Assembly: GCF_007655135.1 (NCBI RefSeq)
Contig: NC_045128.1
Location: 31,280,811-31,344,810, forward strand
Direction of reading: 5' to 3'
Length of the DNA: 64,000 bases
Source of the DNA: Punica granatum
Taxonomy: Eukaryota > Streptophyta > Magnoliopsida > Myrtales > Lythraceae
Shown: positions 32,673-45,617 of the stretch, in pieces
How positions within the stretch are numbered: the stretch's first letter is position 1
Layout: each line of letters starts with the position of its first letter
Position numbers and translations under genes: made by a program
Notes under the pieces: model-generated
What the model saw: the letters and a program-made list of their open reading frames with translations, nothing else
Database searches by the model: none
What the model was told of the DNA's origin: nothing

Positions 32673-35600
32673 ATGCGCAGGAGTAGAAGTGCTGAACTTC
32701 TACCATTAGATCCTGAGATAGAGCGCACCTTGCATCGGTTGAGAAGAGAGAACAGAAGAAGGGAAGAATTGCAGGTAGTTGAGATGGCAGATGATGACAT
32801 CAACCGCCAAATACAGGGTGCTGCCAGAGCACTTCGAGACTATGCAGTACCTACTATTATGGGTTCTGCGATCAGAAGGCCCACTATTCCAGCTAATAAC
32901 TTTGAACTGAAGCCAGCACTCATCCAGATGGTTCAATCAAATCAGTTTGGAGGATATCCCAACGAGAGTCCTGATGAGCATATTGCAGGATTCCTCCAAT
33001 ACTGTAACACGGTAAAGATGAATAATGTCACTGATGATGTTATTAGATTACAGCTTTTTCCTTTCTCGCTTAGGGATAAAGCGAGAGCCTGGTTCAATTC
33101 ACTGCCACAAGAGTCCATCACCACCTGGGCCGACCTTTCATCTAAGTTTCTCAGGAGATTTTTCCCACCAGCTAGGACTGCAAGATTGAGGAACGAAATC
33201 ACTAACTTCACCAAGTTCAATGGTGAATCACTTTATGAGGCATGGGAGAGATTCAAGGAGGCAATCAGAAAGTGCCCACATCACGGATTGCCAGATAATC
33301 TCCTAATTGAGGTCTTCTATCTTAGCCTGGATGATACATTGAGGTCTCTAGTAGATGCTGCAGCAGGAGGCGCACTGATGGGTAAGAATTATGATGAAGC
33401 AAGTGCTTTGATAGAAGAGATGGCCTCCAGTGCACATAATTGGCAGAATGAAAGAAGTAAATCAAGAGTGGCATCAGTCAATGACATGGACACTATTGCT
33501 AATTTGACAACCCAGATTTCAGCTCTCACTACCCAGGTAAGTAAACTCACCTCAGCACATTCTTTTAATACTAATCAGGTTGCTTTTTGTGAGTTGTGTT
33601 CAGGACCACATTCGACTCTTGAATGCATGTCTGGAAATCCCTCGGCTTCACCCAATGGAGAGCAAGTGAACTTTGTCAACAACTTCCAACGGAGTAATCA
33701 AGGGCCTTATTCGAACACTTACAATCCCGGGTGGCGTAATCATCCTAATTTCTCATGGAGGAATGAGAATAATGCACTTAAACCGCCACCTGGATTCCAA
33801 AAGCAAGGCCCTGCTCAGAATGCTCCACCTCAGCAAAGTCAGTCGAGAATGGAAGAGCTCATGTTGAGCTATATGCAAAAGACTGACACCATGCTACAGA
33901 ATCAACAAGCCACTATTCGAAACCTAGAGGGTCAGATTAGTCAGATTTCTCAGCAATTGAGTAATAGACCATCAGGGTCTTTACCCAGCAACACTGAAGA
34001 GAACCCCAAGGGTGTCAATGCTATAATGCTGAGGAGTGGCAAGGAATTGGAAATAGTCAATAGAAAAACTCAAACTCAGGAGGAGAGTCCGGAGAAAGAC
34101 AAAGGTAAGCAAAAGGTGGAGGAACCAAGGCAGAAGTCACTAGGGGTGAAACCGTATGTTCCTCCTGTCCCTTTTCCAGGAAGATTGAAGCAACAACAGT
34201 TGGACGCCCAATTTGCTAAATTCCTAGATGTTTTTAAAAAGCTGCAAATCAACATTCCATTTGCAGAAGCACTCCAGCAGATGCCTTCATATGCTAGATT
34301 CATGAAGGATCTGCTCACTAAAAAGAGGAAGTTTGATGGGAGTGAGCCTGTGATGCTTACAGGAGAGTGTTCTATGATTCTCCAAAAGGACTTGCCTAAC
34401 TTACCACGCAAACAAAGAGATCAGGGGAGTTTCACTGTTCCTTGTACTATAGGGAATTTTCATTTTGAGAACGTTCTTATTGATTCAGGTGCAAGTATAA
34501 ATTTAATGCCTCTGTCTATTTTCAGGAAACTTGGACTTGGAGAATGCAAGAAAACTCATATTACCTTGCAACTTGCTGACAGGAGTATCAAATATCCAAA
34601 GGGTATTGTTGAGAATGTCCTGGTGAAGGTAGACAAATTCATATTTCCAGTCGACTTCATAGTCTTGGAGATGGAGGAGGACAGAGAGGTGCCCATGATC
34701 CTTGGCAGACCGTTCCTTGCGACAGGTAAAGCATTAATAGATGTGGAACAAGGTAAGCTCACTTTAAGAGTTATGAATGAACAAATAACTTTTAATGTTT
34801 ATGACGCCATAAAGAAATTTGATGATGGCAAATCATGTTACACCATTGATATTATTGATGAGCTTATCTCTGAGTCTGTGGAGGAGAAAGCAGGTGTGGA
34901 TACAATGGAATCAGTCCTTAGGGATCTGGACGATTGGAGTGATGATGATGAGCATGAGGAAGAATCTGTGGAGAAGGTATCAGAAATCAAGGCTCGCTAC
35001 TATGAGGAGCTGGGCACTAGTGCGACAAAACCAGTATCATCTTTGACACAGTCCCCGGTGCTAGAACTTAAACCATTGCCTAGCCATTTAAAATATGCCT
35101 ATCTTGGAATAGATGATACTTTGCCAATAATTATCTCTTCTTCCTTGACAGGTGATCAGGAGCAACAGCTCCTAAGCGTGCTGAGAGAGCACAAGGAGGC
35201 AATAGGATGGACTATTGCAGATGTCAAAGGGATCAGCCCTTTGATTTGCACTCACAGGATAATGTTGGAAGCTGAGTGCAAACCCATAGTGCAACCACAG
35301 AGGCGACTTAACCCAACTCTCAAAGAGGTAGTGAAGAAAGAAGTGCTTAAACTGTTGGATGCAGGTATTATCTATCCTATCTCAGATAGTAAATGGGTTA
35401 GTCCTGTTCAAGTAGTGCCCAAAAAGGGTGGTATGACTGTGGTTAAAAATGAGGTCAATAAATTAATCCCGACTCGTACTGTGACTGGGTGGAGAGTTTG
35501 TATAGATTACAGGAAACTAAATGATGCTACCCGTAAAGACCATTTCCCCCTCCCCTTCATTGATCAGATGCTAGAAAAACTTGCAGGGCATGATTATTAT

Positions 35601-37976
35601 TGTTTTCTAGATGGTTATTCTGGTTACAATCAGATTCATATAGCACCCGAGGACCAGGAGAAAACCACATTTACTTGTCCTTATGGCACTTTTGCCTTTA
35701 GGAGAATGCCTTTCGGTCTCTGTAATGCACCTGCCACTTTCCAGAGGTGCATGATGTCTATATTTTCTGACATGTTAGAGAATTTTATTGAAATATTTAT
35801 GGATGATTTCTCTGTTTTTGGGAAGTCATTTGAATCTTGTCTGACAAATTTAGGCTGTGTGCTTAAAAGATGTAAGGAGACTAATCTGCTTCTGAACTGG
35901 GAGAAATGTCATTTTATGGTAAGAGAGGGTATAGTCTTAGGTCACAAGGTGTCAAAGAAAGGGATTGAAGTTGATCGAGCAAAAGTGGAGATAATAGAGA
36001 AGTTGCCACCACCCACTTCAACAAAAGGAGTAAGGAGCTTCTTAGGACATGCCGGCTTCTACAGGAGATTTATCAAGGACTTTTCTAAAATCTCTAGACC
36101 TCTTTGTAATTTACTTGAAAAAGATTCTGCTTTTGTTTTTAATGACAATTGTTTGCAGGCATTCAATTTATTGAAGGAGAAACTCACTTCTGCACCAGTG
36201 ATCGTTGCACCTAATTGGGAGCTTCCGTTTGAGCTGATGTGTGATGCCAGCGACTATGCTGTAGGAGCAGTACTTGGGCAAAGGAGAGGTAAGGTATTTC
36301 ATGCAATATACTATGCTAGTAGAACTTTAAATGAGGCCCAAAAGAACTATGCCACAACTGAAAAGGAGCTTTTAGCAGTCATATTTGCATGTGACAAGTT
36401 TCGGCCTTATCTGATAGGTTCTAAGATCATAGTATACACAGACCATGCTGCCCTGAAATATTTGTTTGCCAAAGCTGATGCTAAACCTAGGCTAATTCGT
36501 TGGATTCTACTGCTACAAGAATTTGACCTGGAAATTAGAGACACAAAGGGAACTGAAAATGTAGTGGCTGATCACTTATCCCGTTTGGAATCTGATTGTT
36601 TAGATTCACCCATTAATGAAAAGTTCCCTGATGAACAATTGCATGTAGCAGAAATCCAAGGATTACCTTGGTATGCTGATATAGTCAATTACATGGTTAG
36701 CAACATCACACCATATGGTTTGTCATCTCAACAGAAAAAGAAATTTTTGCATGATGTGAAATACTATTTTTGGGATGAACCATATCTGTTTAAATATTGT
36801 GCTGACCAAGTAATTAGACGCTGTGTGCCTGAAACTGAACAACTTAGCATAATACAACACTGTCATTCTAAGGAAGCAGGAGGCCACTTTGGTGTGGAAA
36901 GAACTGCAACTAAGATCTTATCTTGTGGATTTTATTGGCCTAGAGTATTTCATGATTGCAGGAATTACATTATGTCTTGTGCTCCATGCCAAAGAACTGG
37001 CAATATTTCTAGGAGACATGAAGTACCACAAAATAGCATTCTTGTAATTGAGCTTTTTGATGTGTGGGGAATAGACTTTATGGGTCCTTTTCCCTCTTCT
37101 TTTTCAAATAAATATATTCTTGTGGCTGTTGATTATGTTTCAAAATGGGTAGAAGCAGTTGCTCTACAAAGTAATGATGCCAGAGTTGTAATCAGATTTT
37201 TGAAAAAGAACATCTTTTCAAGATTTGGGGTACCTAGAGCCATTATAAGTGATGGGGGATCACATTTTTGCAATCGGCAATTTGAAAAATTATTATCAAA
37301 ATATGGAGTTACTCATAAAATTGCCACCCCTTATCATCCACAGACTTGTGGACAGGTTGAGGTGTCCAATAGGGAAATAAAGCGTATCTTAGAGAAAACA
37401 GTCAATGCATCTAGGAAAGATTGGTCTTTAAAACTTGATGATGCATTGTGGGCTTACAGGACAGCTTTCAAAACCCCCATAGGAATGTCCCCATACAAGA
37501 TTGTTTATGGTAAATCATGTCACCTACCAGTAGAGCTTGAGCACAAAGCATATTGGGCCATAAAATACCTTAACTTTGATTTACAAGCTGCAGGTGAAAA
37601 GAGATTGCTCCAATTGAATCAGATGGCTGAGATGAGAGAGGAAGCATATGAAAATGCTAGGATATACAAGGAGCGAGCCAAGCGATGGCATGATAGGAAC
37701 ATCCTAAAGCGAGAGTTTTTGCCTGGTCAGAAAGTCCTATTATACAACTCTCGCTTGAAGTTGTTCCCAGGTAAGTTAAAATCTCGATGGTCTGGACCAT
37801 TTGTTATTTCTAATGTTTTTCCCTATGGTGCAGTTGAGCTGAAGTCAGAAGATGACCGCACTTTTAAAGTAAACGGTCATCTTCTCAAGCATTACTTTGA
37901 AGGGGAAAATATTGATGGTGATGCCACTACGGTGGATCTAGCAAATTCGGTTGAAGAATTGGAAAAGTCGAACTAG
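32673..37976 (+). CDS. Athila-type gypsy gag-pol polyprotein (1767 aa), intact frame
   Basis: One uninterrupted frame. The ATG at 32673 ([17 protein letters not shown]) is chosen as the first methionine. Domains in order: gag (about residues 60-330, with a short CELC..H..C zinc knuckle near 310), protease near 603 ([12 protein letters not shown]), reverse transcriptase with the metal site FMDDFSVFG near 1042, RNase H ([13 protein letters not shown]), and integrase with its HHCC site near 1396 ([12 protein letters not shown]...CAPCQRTG). The integrase D-D-E residues are in WGIDFMGPF (about 1466), IISDGGSHF and [10 protein letters not shown] (about 1562). The product would be cut into the proteins that copy RNA to DNA and integrate it. 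All catalytic motifs I looked for are intact, so this copy may be competent. No envelope-like gene follows. Confidence 0.97.
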   Translation: MRRSRSAELLPLDPEIERTLHRLRRENRRREELQVVEMADDDINRQIQGAARALRDYAVPTIMGSAIRRPTIPANNFELKPALIQMVQSNQFGGYPNESPDEHIAGFLQYCNTVKMNNVTDDVIRLQLFPFSLRDKARAWFNSLPQESITTWADLSSKFLRRFFPPARTARLRNEITNFTKFNGESLYEAWERFKEAIRKCPHHGLPDNLLIEVFYLSLDDTLRSLVDAAAGGALMGKNYDEASALIEEMASSAHNWQNERSKSRVASVNDMDTIANLTTQISALTTQVSKLTSAHSFNTNQVAFCELCSGPHSTLECMSGNPSASPNGEQVNFVNNFQRSNQGPYSNTYNPGWRNHPNFSWRNENNALKPPPGFQKQGPAQNAPPQQSQSRMEELMLSYMQKTDTMLQNQQATIRNLEGQISQISQQLSNRPSGSLPSNTEENPKGVNAIMLRSGKELEIVNRKTQTQEESPEKDKGKQKVEEPRQKSLGVKPYVPPVPFPGRLKQQQLDAQFAKFLDVFKKLQINIPFAEALQQMPSYARFMKDLLTKKRKFDGSEPVMLTGECSMILQKDLPNLPRKQRDQGSFTVPCTIGNFHFENVLIDSGASINLMPLSIFRKLGLGECKKTHITLQLADRSIKYPKGIVENVLVKVDKFIFPVDFIVLEMEEDREVPMILGRPFLATGKALIDVEQGKLTLRVMNEQITFNVYDAIKKFDDGKSCYTIDIIDELISESVEEKAGVDTMESVLRDLDDWSDDDEHEEESVEKVSEIKARYYEELGTSATKPVSSLTQSPVLELKPLPSHLKYAYLGIDDTLPIIISSSLTGDQEQQLLSVLREHKEAIGWTIADVKGISPLICTHRIMLEAECKPIVQPQRRLNPTLKEVVKKEVLKLLDAGIIYPISDSKWVSPVQVVPKKGGMTVVKNEVNKLIPTRTVTGWRVCIDYRKLNDATRKDHFPLPFIDQMLEKLAGHDYYCFLDGYSGYNQIHIAPEDQEKTTFTCPYGTFAFRRMPFGLCNAPATFQRCMMSIFSDMLENFIEIFMDDFSVFGKSFESCLTNLGCVLKRCKETNLLLNWEKCHFMVREGIVLGHKVSKKGIEVDRAKVEIIEKLPPPTSTKGVRSFLGHAGFYRRFIKDFSKISRPLCNLLEKDSAFVFNDNCLQAFNLLKEKLTSAPVIVAPNWELPFELMCDASDYAVGAVLGQRRGKVFHAIYYASRTLNEAQKNYATTEKELLAVIFACDKFRPYLIGSKIIVYTDHAALKYLFAKADAKPRLIRWILLLQEFDLEIRDTKGTENVVADHLSRLESDCLDSPINEKFPDEQLHVAEIQGLPWYADIVNYMVSNITPYGLSSQQKKKFLHDVKYYFWDEPYLFKYCADQVIRRCVPETEQLSIIQHCHSKEAGGHFGVERTATKILSCGFYWPRVFHDCRNYIMSCAPCQRTGNISRRHEVPQNSILVIELFDVWGIDFMGPFPSSFSNKYILVAVDYVSKWVEAVALQSNDARVVIRFLKKNIFSRFGVPRAIISDGGSHFCNRQFEKLLSKYGVTHKIATPYHPQTCGQVEVSNREIKRILEKTVNASRKDWSLKLDDALWAYRTAFKTPIGMSPYKIVYGKSCHLPVELEHKAYWAIKYLNFDLQAAGEKRLLQLNQMAEMREEAYENARIYKERAKRWHDRNILKREFLPGQKVLLYNSRLKLFPGKLKSRWSGPFVISNVFPYGAVELKSEDDRTFKVNGHLLKHYFEGENIDGDATTVDLANSVEELEKSN

Positions 37977-39662
37977 CGACTATAAACTAAGTGCTTCATG
38001 GGAGGCAGCCCATGTCTGAGAGCTAAAGTCCCTGTTGGCTCTCAATTCTTTTGCTTCATTTGTTTTATTTTGATTTGCTGTTGGTTTGTACTTTATCAAG
38101 CACCCACTCATTGGGTAGACTTGGGATATTTGCTATTTGATTGTTTTAGTTAAGATGGATTATCTGCTATTTTTGTTCTTTTTGTTGTTTTCTTTTTGTT
38201 TTTGAAGCCAGGGTGGATAACAACTGCTGACTCTCTCTATTGCTATACCAGTTGGAACTCCAATTGCTTCAACTTAATTTTTCGAAACCGGGGAAGTACT
38301 AGTATCTCTTTTTCTCTTATGTTCTTTATTTTTATTTTCGTTTTACTAGAGCTACATTAGGAACAGTGAGGACACTGTTTAATCTAAGTGTGGGGAAGGG
38401 AGATACTAAACAGATGGAGTATAAAATTGAGTATAGTGTTGATGTCTGAATTCTGTGATTTAATTTGTTACTCATGACATCTGATGCCTGTCTTTGTTGA
38501 TAAATAGTTATACTTCCCTGTCACCTTGAATTATAATTGTCCTTAAGTTATCTGGCAATTGTTAGGCCAAATTCTTTTTTTTTTTTTTAATTTTTTTTAA
38601 TTATTGAAATCTAGAGATTGTACGAAGAATACTGTTGATAGCATTTGTTCAGGAATTGTTTGAAAAAAAATTGACTCACTTAGGCGCCCTACTCACCACT
38701 GTTGTGATTTTTGTACTTAGTTAAAATTAATTAGTCAAATCTTTAGAAATCAAATTTACCTAGTTTTTAGCCCTAGAGTTTGAAGTTTAAGAGTCGGTCA
38801 AGTCCTTAAGTGAAAAATAAACAGGTCTACTTCTAAGCAAAGTTAGTTAGTATATCATCTTTTTAATTATTCTAATAGCACTTTAACATTTAGTGAAAGA
38901 GGTAGAAGAAGCTTTGTACTTAGTGATTCCTATAAAAGAAGTCTGAAAAGTGTTAGTGAGCATTCAAAAAAAAAAAAGCAAGCATAGCCTTTACTCCAAT
39001 GACTCAAGAATTGAGTTATGAGTATCCTAACTTGAATGTTAGAGTGAGGAAGAGTTAGTAGGGGTCCCTTTAAAACCCGGTCACTTGGGTGATGAGCCCG
39101 GGATGTGCCGACTCAATGAACTCACTATAACGAGAAGAGCGGAAAGGCACAAGTTCAAACTAAAATTGGACTTGAAAAAAAAAAATTGCTTCTTAAACAG
39201 AAAGGAAAAATTGAATGCAAAAACAAAAAAATAAATTAAGACTTGTAATAAAAAGGAAGAAAACCTAGGGACGAAGCAGATACCATATGCTTTCACTACC
39301 TTGTTGACTTGCTTAGAGGGAAAATTAGAGGGATTATATGCCTGCTAACAGCTATGAAGTTTAAATGTGTATTTTTCCTTATAGGACTGAGTATTTACTT
39401 TTGAAATAGAAATCTTAGGCTAAACGCTTGGATTAAAATTTGCTTTCTCTAGATTAGCTGGTTAATTTCAACTGTAGTACTCTGATCACATGTTTCCAGT
39501 TTGGTTTGAGCAGTGGGCACCACAAAATAACGAGTAATAAATTATGAGATATCAAATGCTTAAATCAGTGAATATGAAAATTTGTACTCTCTCTGATAGA
39601 TTTCTTTCCTTGGTCTTATTTATTTTGCTTGAGGACAAGCAAAAGTTCAAGTGTGGGGAAGT
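37977..39662 (+). other. 3' noncoding region of the Athila-type element, with duplicated purine tract
   Basis: No env-like frame is present; only short frames occur. The sequence AAGTGTGGGGAAGGG at 38386-38400 closely repeats the true polypurine tract, CAAGTGTGGGGAAGT, at about 39648-39662 just before the 3' LTR. The first could act as an extra plus-strand primer. Confidence 0.75.
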
Positions 39663-40915
39663 TGATAAGGGCATATTATACTCATATTTTATTGTGCAAT
39701 TCATGTTAAATTATTATTAATTTTATAGAAATTATAAGAAGTCGGTGCTTAATTATGTGTAATTTGATATTGTAGGTCTTTGAGGACTTAGATGGAATTA
39801 CGAGCAATATTGAGGAGTTTTGCGCAATTTGGAGCCAGCATATATCTTTCGGAAATCTTTTTTTTGTTGTGGATATAAATACTCCTCATAACAAGATTAG
39901 GAAACCCTAGGGGGGGAGCCATCTTTCACCATTCTTTTAACCTAGAGAGTTTTTGGAGAGGGTCTTGTCTGGAGCCGTCACCTGGATCAATTGATTTGAA
40001 GCGAAGAATTGTGGAAGAGATAATTCCTTAAAGGAATTGTTGGGTTTTTGTTTTAGGATTCAATATCTTGAGTTTACTGCTGAATATGAATTCTATTGCA
40101 ATGACTCCTTGGAATTATAATTGTGTTTTCAATTCCATGATATTCTAAGCTTCTTTTGTGGGAATATGATGAAACCCTAGGTAGCTAATATGATGATTGT
40201 CGCCATGTTATAGGATTAATAGATGTGTTGATGATTCATGATTGCAATTCCTATAATTTCAATTTTAATTCTTAATTGGTTATAATTGTTAGAAACACTA
40301 TTGATACGGGAGTTGATATAGTGTTTGTTAGGAATTCTTGATTAGACTAATTAGTTAAATGCGATAGCTGCGTTAATTAGTTTAATTAGAGATTATCCAG
40401 GGATTAATGTAATGTTTCTAGTTAGTTATTCGCTAAGACATTAGGGATAATTAATTTAGGGCATTAGACAATCATAGCACTGGAAGGTGTATGATTATAA
40501 TTTAGAGTCCACTATTAATTAGAGATGCGGGAGCTGATTGATTAATTAGAGGTTTAAGACTTTAATTTTAAAGGCTTGATAAACTCACTTGAATAATCAC
40601 ATAGCTATCAGTCTATATAACATGATGGCAATCTGATTAGTGAAACTAGGGTGGATTCTGTTTTTCCCACTTTCAATTGATATATTTTCGTACAATTCTC
40701 TTTCTGCTCTTTGTGACGATTTAGGTTGATTAGTAGTTAATTAGTTAATTCTCTTAATTTGATTGCTTAGATAATAATAGAATCTAATATAGGTTTAGTA
40801 CTTAATTAATCCTTGTGGGATCGACACTCTATTCATCACTATATTACTTGATCTGACCCAATACACTTGCTGGTAGAATTTGAGCTTATTTTTATATATA
40901 TTTGCAAAGGGATCA
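39663..40915 (+). repeat. 3' LTR of the Athila-type element
   Basis: Same 1253 bp as the 5' LTR, with one substitution noted by eye. It is followed by the ATTAA target duplication and the resumed copia LTR. Confidence 0.97.
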
Positions 40916-40920
40916 ATTAA

Positions 40921-41579
40921 TCTTCCTCCCCTTCTAGTGTAATCGAGATAGGAACTAATCAAATCAACCAACAAGCAGTAAAGTAAAATAACACCAATAA
41001 TTTTACGTGGAAAACCGCGATGTGGGGAAAAACCACGGGACCAACTCCGAATCAACGATCCACTATGAATGAAGGTTATACAATGTCTTTCATCAAGGGT
41101 AAACCCTTGGATCACCAAACTCAAGAGAAACACTCTCTTGGATCACCCAAATACTAAATTCGTCACCCACACCGGGTGGTTCACAAAATCAGCTGAAACA
41201 GCACCTACAGAGCTCGAATAGAAATTCTGACCGTTCAGAAGTTAGCCCCACGTGTTGTGAAGCTGCTGTCAAAATTTCGTCCCAATCGGAGTTCGTTTGA
41301 TGTCCCGATCGAGGTTTGATCTCCAGCTGCGCGCTGCCCCTGTTGAGCAGAATTCGGCTCTGCTCTTCCTTTGTTCTTTGTGCTGTTTTGCTGCTTGCAG
41401 CTCCTCTGCCGCTGCTGTCTACACTCTGCTGCTACTGCAGTCTGCTGCTGCTTTTATACCTCAGCTGATTTGCTGAAGAATAAACCCTAACAAAAATGGG
41501 TTCTTGGGCCTATTAAAGCCCGATAAAAGCCCAATACAATTTGAGCCCAACTTCCTCCAAATTGGAGGGATACCCAACA
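40921..41579 (-). repeat. Proximal 659 bp of the copia 3' LTR
   Basis: Matches 45665-46323 with one difference noted (G for C near 41011). A minus-strand TATA box (CTTTTATA on this strand, 41451-41458) marks the LTR promoter. Confidence 0.95.
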
Positions 41580-41594
41580 AACTCCCCCTCCCGA
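41580..41594 (-). other. Polypurine tract of the copia element
   Basis: On the minus strand GGGAGGGGGAGTT immediately precedes the 3' LTR start TGTTGGGTATCCC. Confidence 0.85.
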
Positions 41595-44500
41595 CTATTT
41601 GGAGGCTTCAAGCATACCGGCTATACTTCGGCAAACATGAAGTTTCTCCCTAGCGAGAGGTTTTGTCATCATATCAGCTCAATTCTCATCAGTGTGTACT
41701 TTGTCTAGCTTCACCAGCTTAGACTCCAACACATCTCTAATCCAATGAAACTTGATATCGATATGCTTCGACCTCGAATGGAAAGTGGGATTCTTGCAAA
41801 GATGAATGGCGCTTTGACTATCACAGTGTAGAACATACCTTTCTTGCTTCAAGCTCAACTCCTGCAAAAACTTTTGCAACCACAATATCTCCTTGCAACC
41901 TTCGGTCACCGCAATGTATTCGGCTTCCGTTGTAGACAAAGCGATGCACTTTTGAAGCCTTGACTGCCATGAGATAGCTCCCCCTGCAAAAGTCATCAAG
42001 TATCCCGAAGTGGATTTCCGGGAATCAATATCTCCTGCCATATCCGCATCCGTATAGCCCACTAACTCCGGCTTACCAGTGCCAAAGTGTAAACACACCT
42101 TGGATGTTCCTCTGAGATACCTCAGAATCCACTTAACTGCATTCCAATGCTCTTTCCCCGGATTGGAGAGAAAACGACTAACCACACCAACAGAATGAGC
42201 GATATCTGGTCTTGTACAGACCATGGCATACATCAAACTTCCTACAGCTGATGAGTAAGGAACTTTCTTCATCTCTTCTTTCTCCTTCTCACTTGTAGGA
42301 CATTGCTTCGAGCTAAGTTTGAAATGAGAAGCAAGTGGTGATGAAACTGGTTTAGCATTACCCATGTTGAACCGATCCAAAATCTTCTCGATGTACTTCT
42401 CTTGAGAAAGCCAAAGTTTTCCACTTGATCTGTCACGAGAAATATGCATCCCAAGGATCTGCTTTGCCGGTCCCAAATCCTTCATGGCAAAGGACTTGTT
42501 GAGCTCCTTCTTCAACTCTATAATCTTGCTCATATCATGACCAACAAGTAGCATATCATCCACATATAACAGTAAAATGATAAAATCACCATTCGAGAAT
42601 TGTTTCACGAACACACAATGATCTGAAGTTGTCCGTGTGTAGCCATGGCTCAACATGAAAGAGTCAAACTTTTTATACCACTGCCGAGGTGCTTGCTTAA
42701 GCCCATACAAGCTCTTCCTCAGCCTGCACACCAAATGCTCCTTACCTTTAACTCGGAATCCTTCAGGCTGCTCCATATATATTTCTTCCTCCAAGTCACC
42801 ATGCAGGAAAGCTGTTTTTACATCGAGCTGCTCGATCTCCAAGTTCAGACTAGCTGCCAGTGCGAGAACAACTCGGATCGATGACATCTTGACAACGGGC
42901 GAGAAGATCTCCTCGAAGTCAACTCCTTTCTTCTGGTTGAAACCTTTCACTACCAGTCGAGCTTTGTATCGAGGTCGCGAGTTCTCTGTCTTCAACCTGT
43001 AGACCCATTTGTTCTTCAATGCTCTCTTACCTTGCGGTAGCTTCACTAGGTCATACGTGTGATTTTCAGACAAGGAGTTCATCTCCTCATTCATCGCCTT
43101 CAACCAGTGCTCCTTGTACTCATGTGCCACAGCTTCATCATAGCACTCAGGTTCTCCCCCGTCAGTCAGTAGCACATATTCATGAGGCGGATATCTTGTA
43201 GATGATCGTCTTATTCTATCAGATTGTCTAGGTAGATCTGCAGGCCCTAACTGTAACTGCGAGCCTGTATCATCCGTAGTCACATCATCATCTACCTGAG
43301 GAATCTCACCCCCAGTCGTGGTTTCTTCATACTCACCAGGTACCTCTTCCATTGGATGCTCTACATCAACCGGTACAGGAATAGAGATCTCGTGAGGATT
43401 GCCTACACTGGCCTTCTCTAACTTTTGCAAATCCTCGATTGTCTGGTCCTCAAAGAAGACAACATCCCTGCTCCTGATGATCTTCTTGCTATCAGGGTCC
43501 CAAAGCCTGTACCCGAACTCTTCATGTGCATAACCCAAGAAGATGCACTGTTTTGCCTTGGCATCAAGTTTTGATCTTTCATCTCGAGGAATGTGAACAG
43601 ATGCCCTGCACCCGAATACTCTGAGATGCTTGTATGATACTTTCTTGCCGGTCCACACCTGCTGGGGTACATCTCCATCAAGTGCAACTGACGGTGTAAG
43701 ATTAATAAGATCAACCGCTGACCTCATTGCCTCGCCCCAGAAAGGCTTAGACAGTTTTGCTTGAGAAAGCATACAACGAACTCTCTCAACAATTGTGCGG
43801 TTCATCCTCTCTGCAAGCCCGTTCTGTTGTGGTGTCTTCGGTACCGTCTTCTCAAGTTTGATACCGTGAGTCCTGCAATAGTTCTCGAAAGGACCTCTAT
43901 ACTCACCACCATTATCAGCTCTGACACATTTCAGCTTCATGCCTGTTTCTCTTTCCACTGCTACATGGAAGTTCTTGAAAATCTCAGTCACCTGATCTTT
44001 AGTTCTCATAGGGTAAGCCCAAACTTTCCTGGTGTGATCATCTATAAATGTCACAAAATAGAGAGCACCACCAAGAGATCTATCCGACATAAAACAAACA
44101 TCTGTATGCACAAGATCAAGTATATGATGGCATCTAGAGGGACGACTTCTAACAAAAGAAACTCTCCTCTGCTTACCAGCTAAACAGTGATCACAGGTGC
44201 TCAAGTGCATACCTTTAATGGGCAAAGACTGCTTTCTAGCAAGAATTTGAATACCTTTCTCACTGATATGCCCAAGTCTCCTATGCCATAGCTCGATAGG
44301 ATAATCCTCAACAACATTAACCTGACCGGAGTTGTGTCTGGCACGCAGCCTGTAGAGAGTGTCGGTCTTCTGACCCCGTGCCACAATCAACGAACCCTTG
44401 GAGAGCTTCCATCTCCCATTGCTGAATTCATTACTGTAGCCTTCATCATCAAGTTGACCCGTCGAGATTAGGTTAAGGCGAATTTCTGGAACATGCCTCA

Positions 44501-45563
44501 CCTTCTTCAAAAACAACTTGCAGCCAAGCTCGGTCTCTAGACAGACATCACCAATACCGACAATCTTGCATGATTGTCCATTCCCCATTCTCACATAACC
44601 ATAGTCCCCGGTAGTGTAAGATGAAAAGAAATCCCGATGAGGAGTGACATGAAACGAGGCACCTGTATCTGCAACCCAGGTAGAGTCCTGACATGTGAAA
44701 TTCACATAAGCTTCATCACAAATGATGTAGGTCTCTCCATCACATGCCACTGCTGTAGTGCCTTCTTCCTTCTTGCTCTCACCGTTGCCATTCTGATTTT
44801 TCTTCAGAGCTCTACACTCCCTTTTGTAGTGTCCCTCTTTTCCACAGTGATAGCAAGTGACCACTTTCCTCGTCTTCGACTTTGATCTGCCCCTCGATTT
44901 GCCACGTGAGTTACTATGCTTGGAAGAGAAATTTCTGCTTTGACTTCTCCCCCGTTGTTCAGTAACCAAAGCTTCAGACTGAATGGAAATTCCCGTGCCT
45001 TTCCTTCTAGTCTCCTCATTAAATAAACTGTCTGTCACCGTAGCCAACGATAGCTTCCCGTTTGGCGCAGAATTGCTTAATGCAACCACGAGTGTGTCCC
45101 AATTATCCGGTAGAGTCCCTAAAAGTAGACAAGCCTGCAACTCATCGGGTAATATTATCTCCAGGTTCGTCAACTGGTTAATAATATCCTGGAAATTACT
45201 CATGTGCGCAGCCATATCACCTCTATCCTGAAAACGAAGATGAACCAGCTTCTTCACGAGGAATGCTTTATTTTGCGGTGTCTTCCTCGCATAGAGATTT
45301 GTCAATTTATCCCACAAAGCTTTTGCATTTGTCTCCTGAGCAACATGATGATAAATACTATTGTCTATCCACTGCCGAATCAAACCAATAGTCTTCCGAT
45401 TTGTGCGTTCCCAAGCCTTGTCATCCTTATCTTTGGGTTTCGCGGAATCCCCTTCAATAGGATCGTACAAATCCCTGCAAAATAGAAGATCCTCCATCCG
45501 AGACTTCCATATAGAGTAGTTGGTTGCATTCAACTTGAACATAGATCCTGTAGACTCCTCCAT
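41595..45563 (-). pseudogene. Copia (Tork-like) gag-pol, complete except for one stop near the C terminus
   Basis: From ATG at 45563 the frame is open for 1294 codons to a TGA at 41679-41681, then continues in frame for 27 more residues to TAG at 41595-41597. Domains: gag starting MEESTGSMFKLNATNYSIW, zinc knuckle CYHCGKEGHYKREC near residue 235, protease WVADTGASFH near 295, integrase HHCC and D-D-E (HTDVCFMS, VRADNGGEY, NGLAERMNR), reverse transcriptase with intact LLYVDDMLLVG near 1000, and RNase H from YTDADMAGD near 1172. The TGA falls in the conserved tail of RNase H, just before ADMMTKPLAREKLH. The main catalytic residues precede it, so a truncated product might keep some activity; I cannot tell. 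Marked pseudogene because of that stop. Confidence 0.95.
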
Positions 45564-45599
45564 CTCGAAAACACCGAAAAACTCAAAACTTCTCTAACC

Positions 45600-45615
45600 C
45601 GAGGCTCTGATACCA
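45600..45615 (-). other. Primer-binding site of the copia element, tRNA-iMet type
   Basis: On the minus strand TGGTATCAGAGCCTCG follows the 5' LTR after a two-base gap. This is the usual initiator-methionine tRNA primer site of plant copia elements. Confidence 0.95.
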
Positions 45616-45617
45616 CT

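Larger units (their letters stand above)
31306..40915 (+). mobile_element. Athila-type Ty3/gypsy LTR retrotransposon, intact structure (9.6 kb)
   Basis: TG...CA LTRs of 1253 bp each (31306-32558 and 39663-40915) are flanked by ATTAA on both sides (31301-31305 and 40916-40920). The LTRs have the same length and differ by one base that I could find (31792 region T versus C at 40145 region), so this is a very young insertion. Primer site of the tRNA-Asp type, a single gag-pol frame, a 1.7 kb 3' noncoding region and a polypurine tract are all present. It lies inside the 3' LTR of the copia element and is therefore younger than it. Confidence 0.98.

Noticed and set aside
43000..45485. Plus-strand open frames over the copia element
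   Set aside because: Shadows of the minus-strand gag-pol frame.
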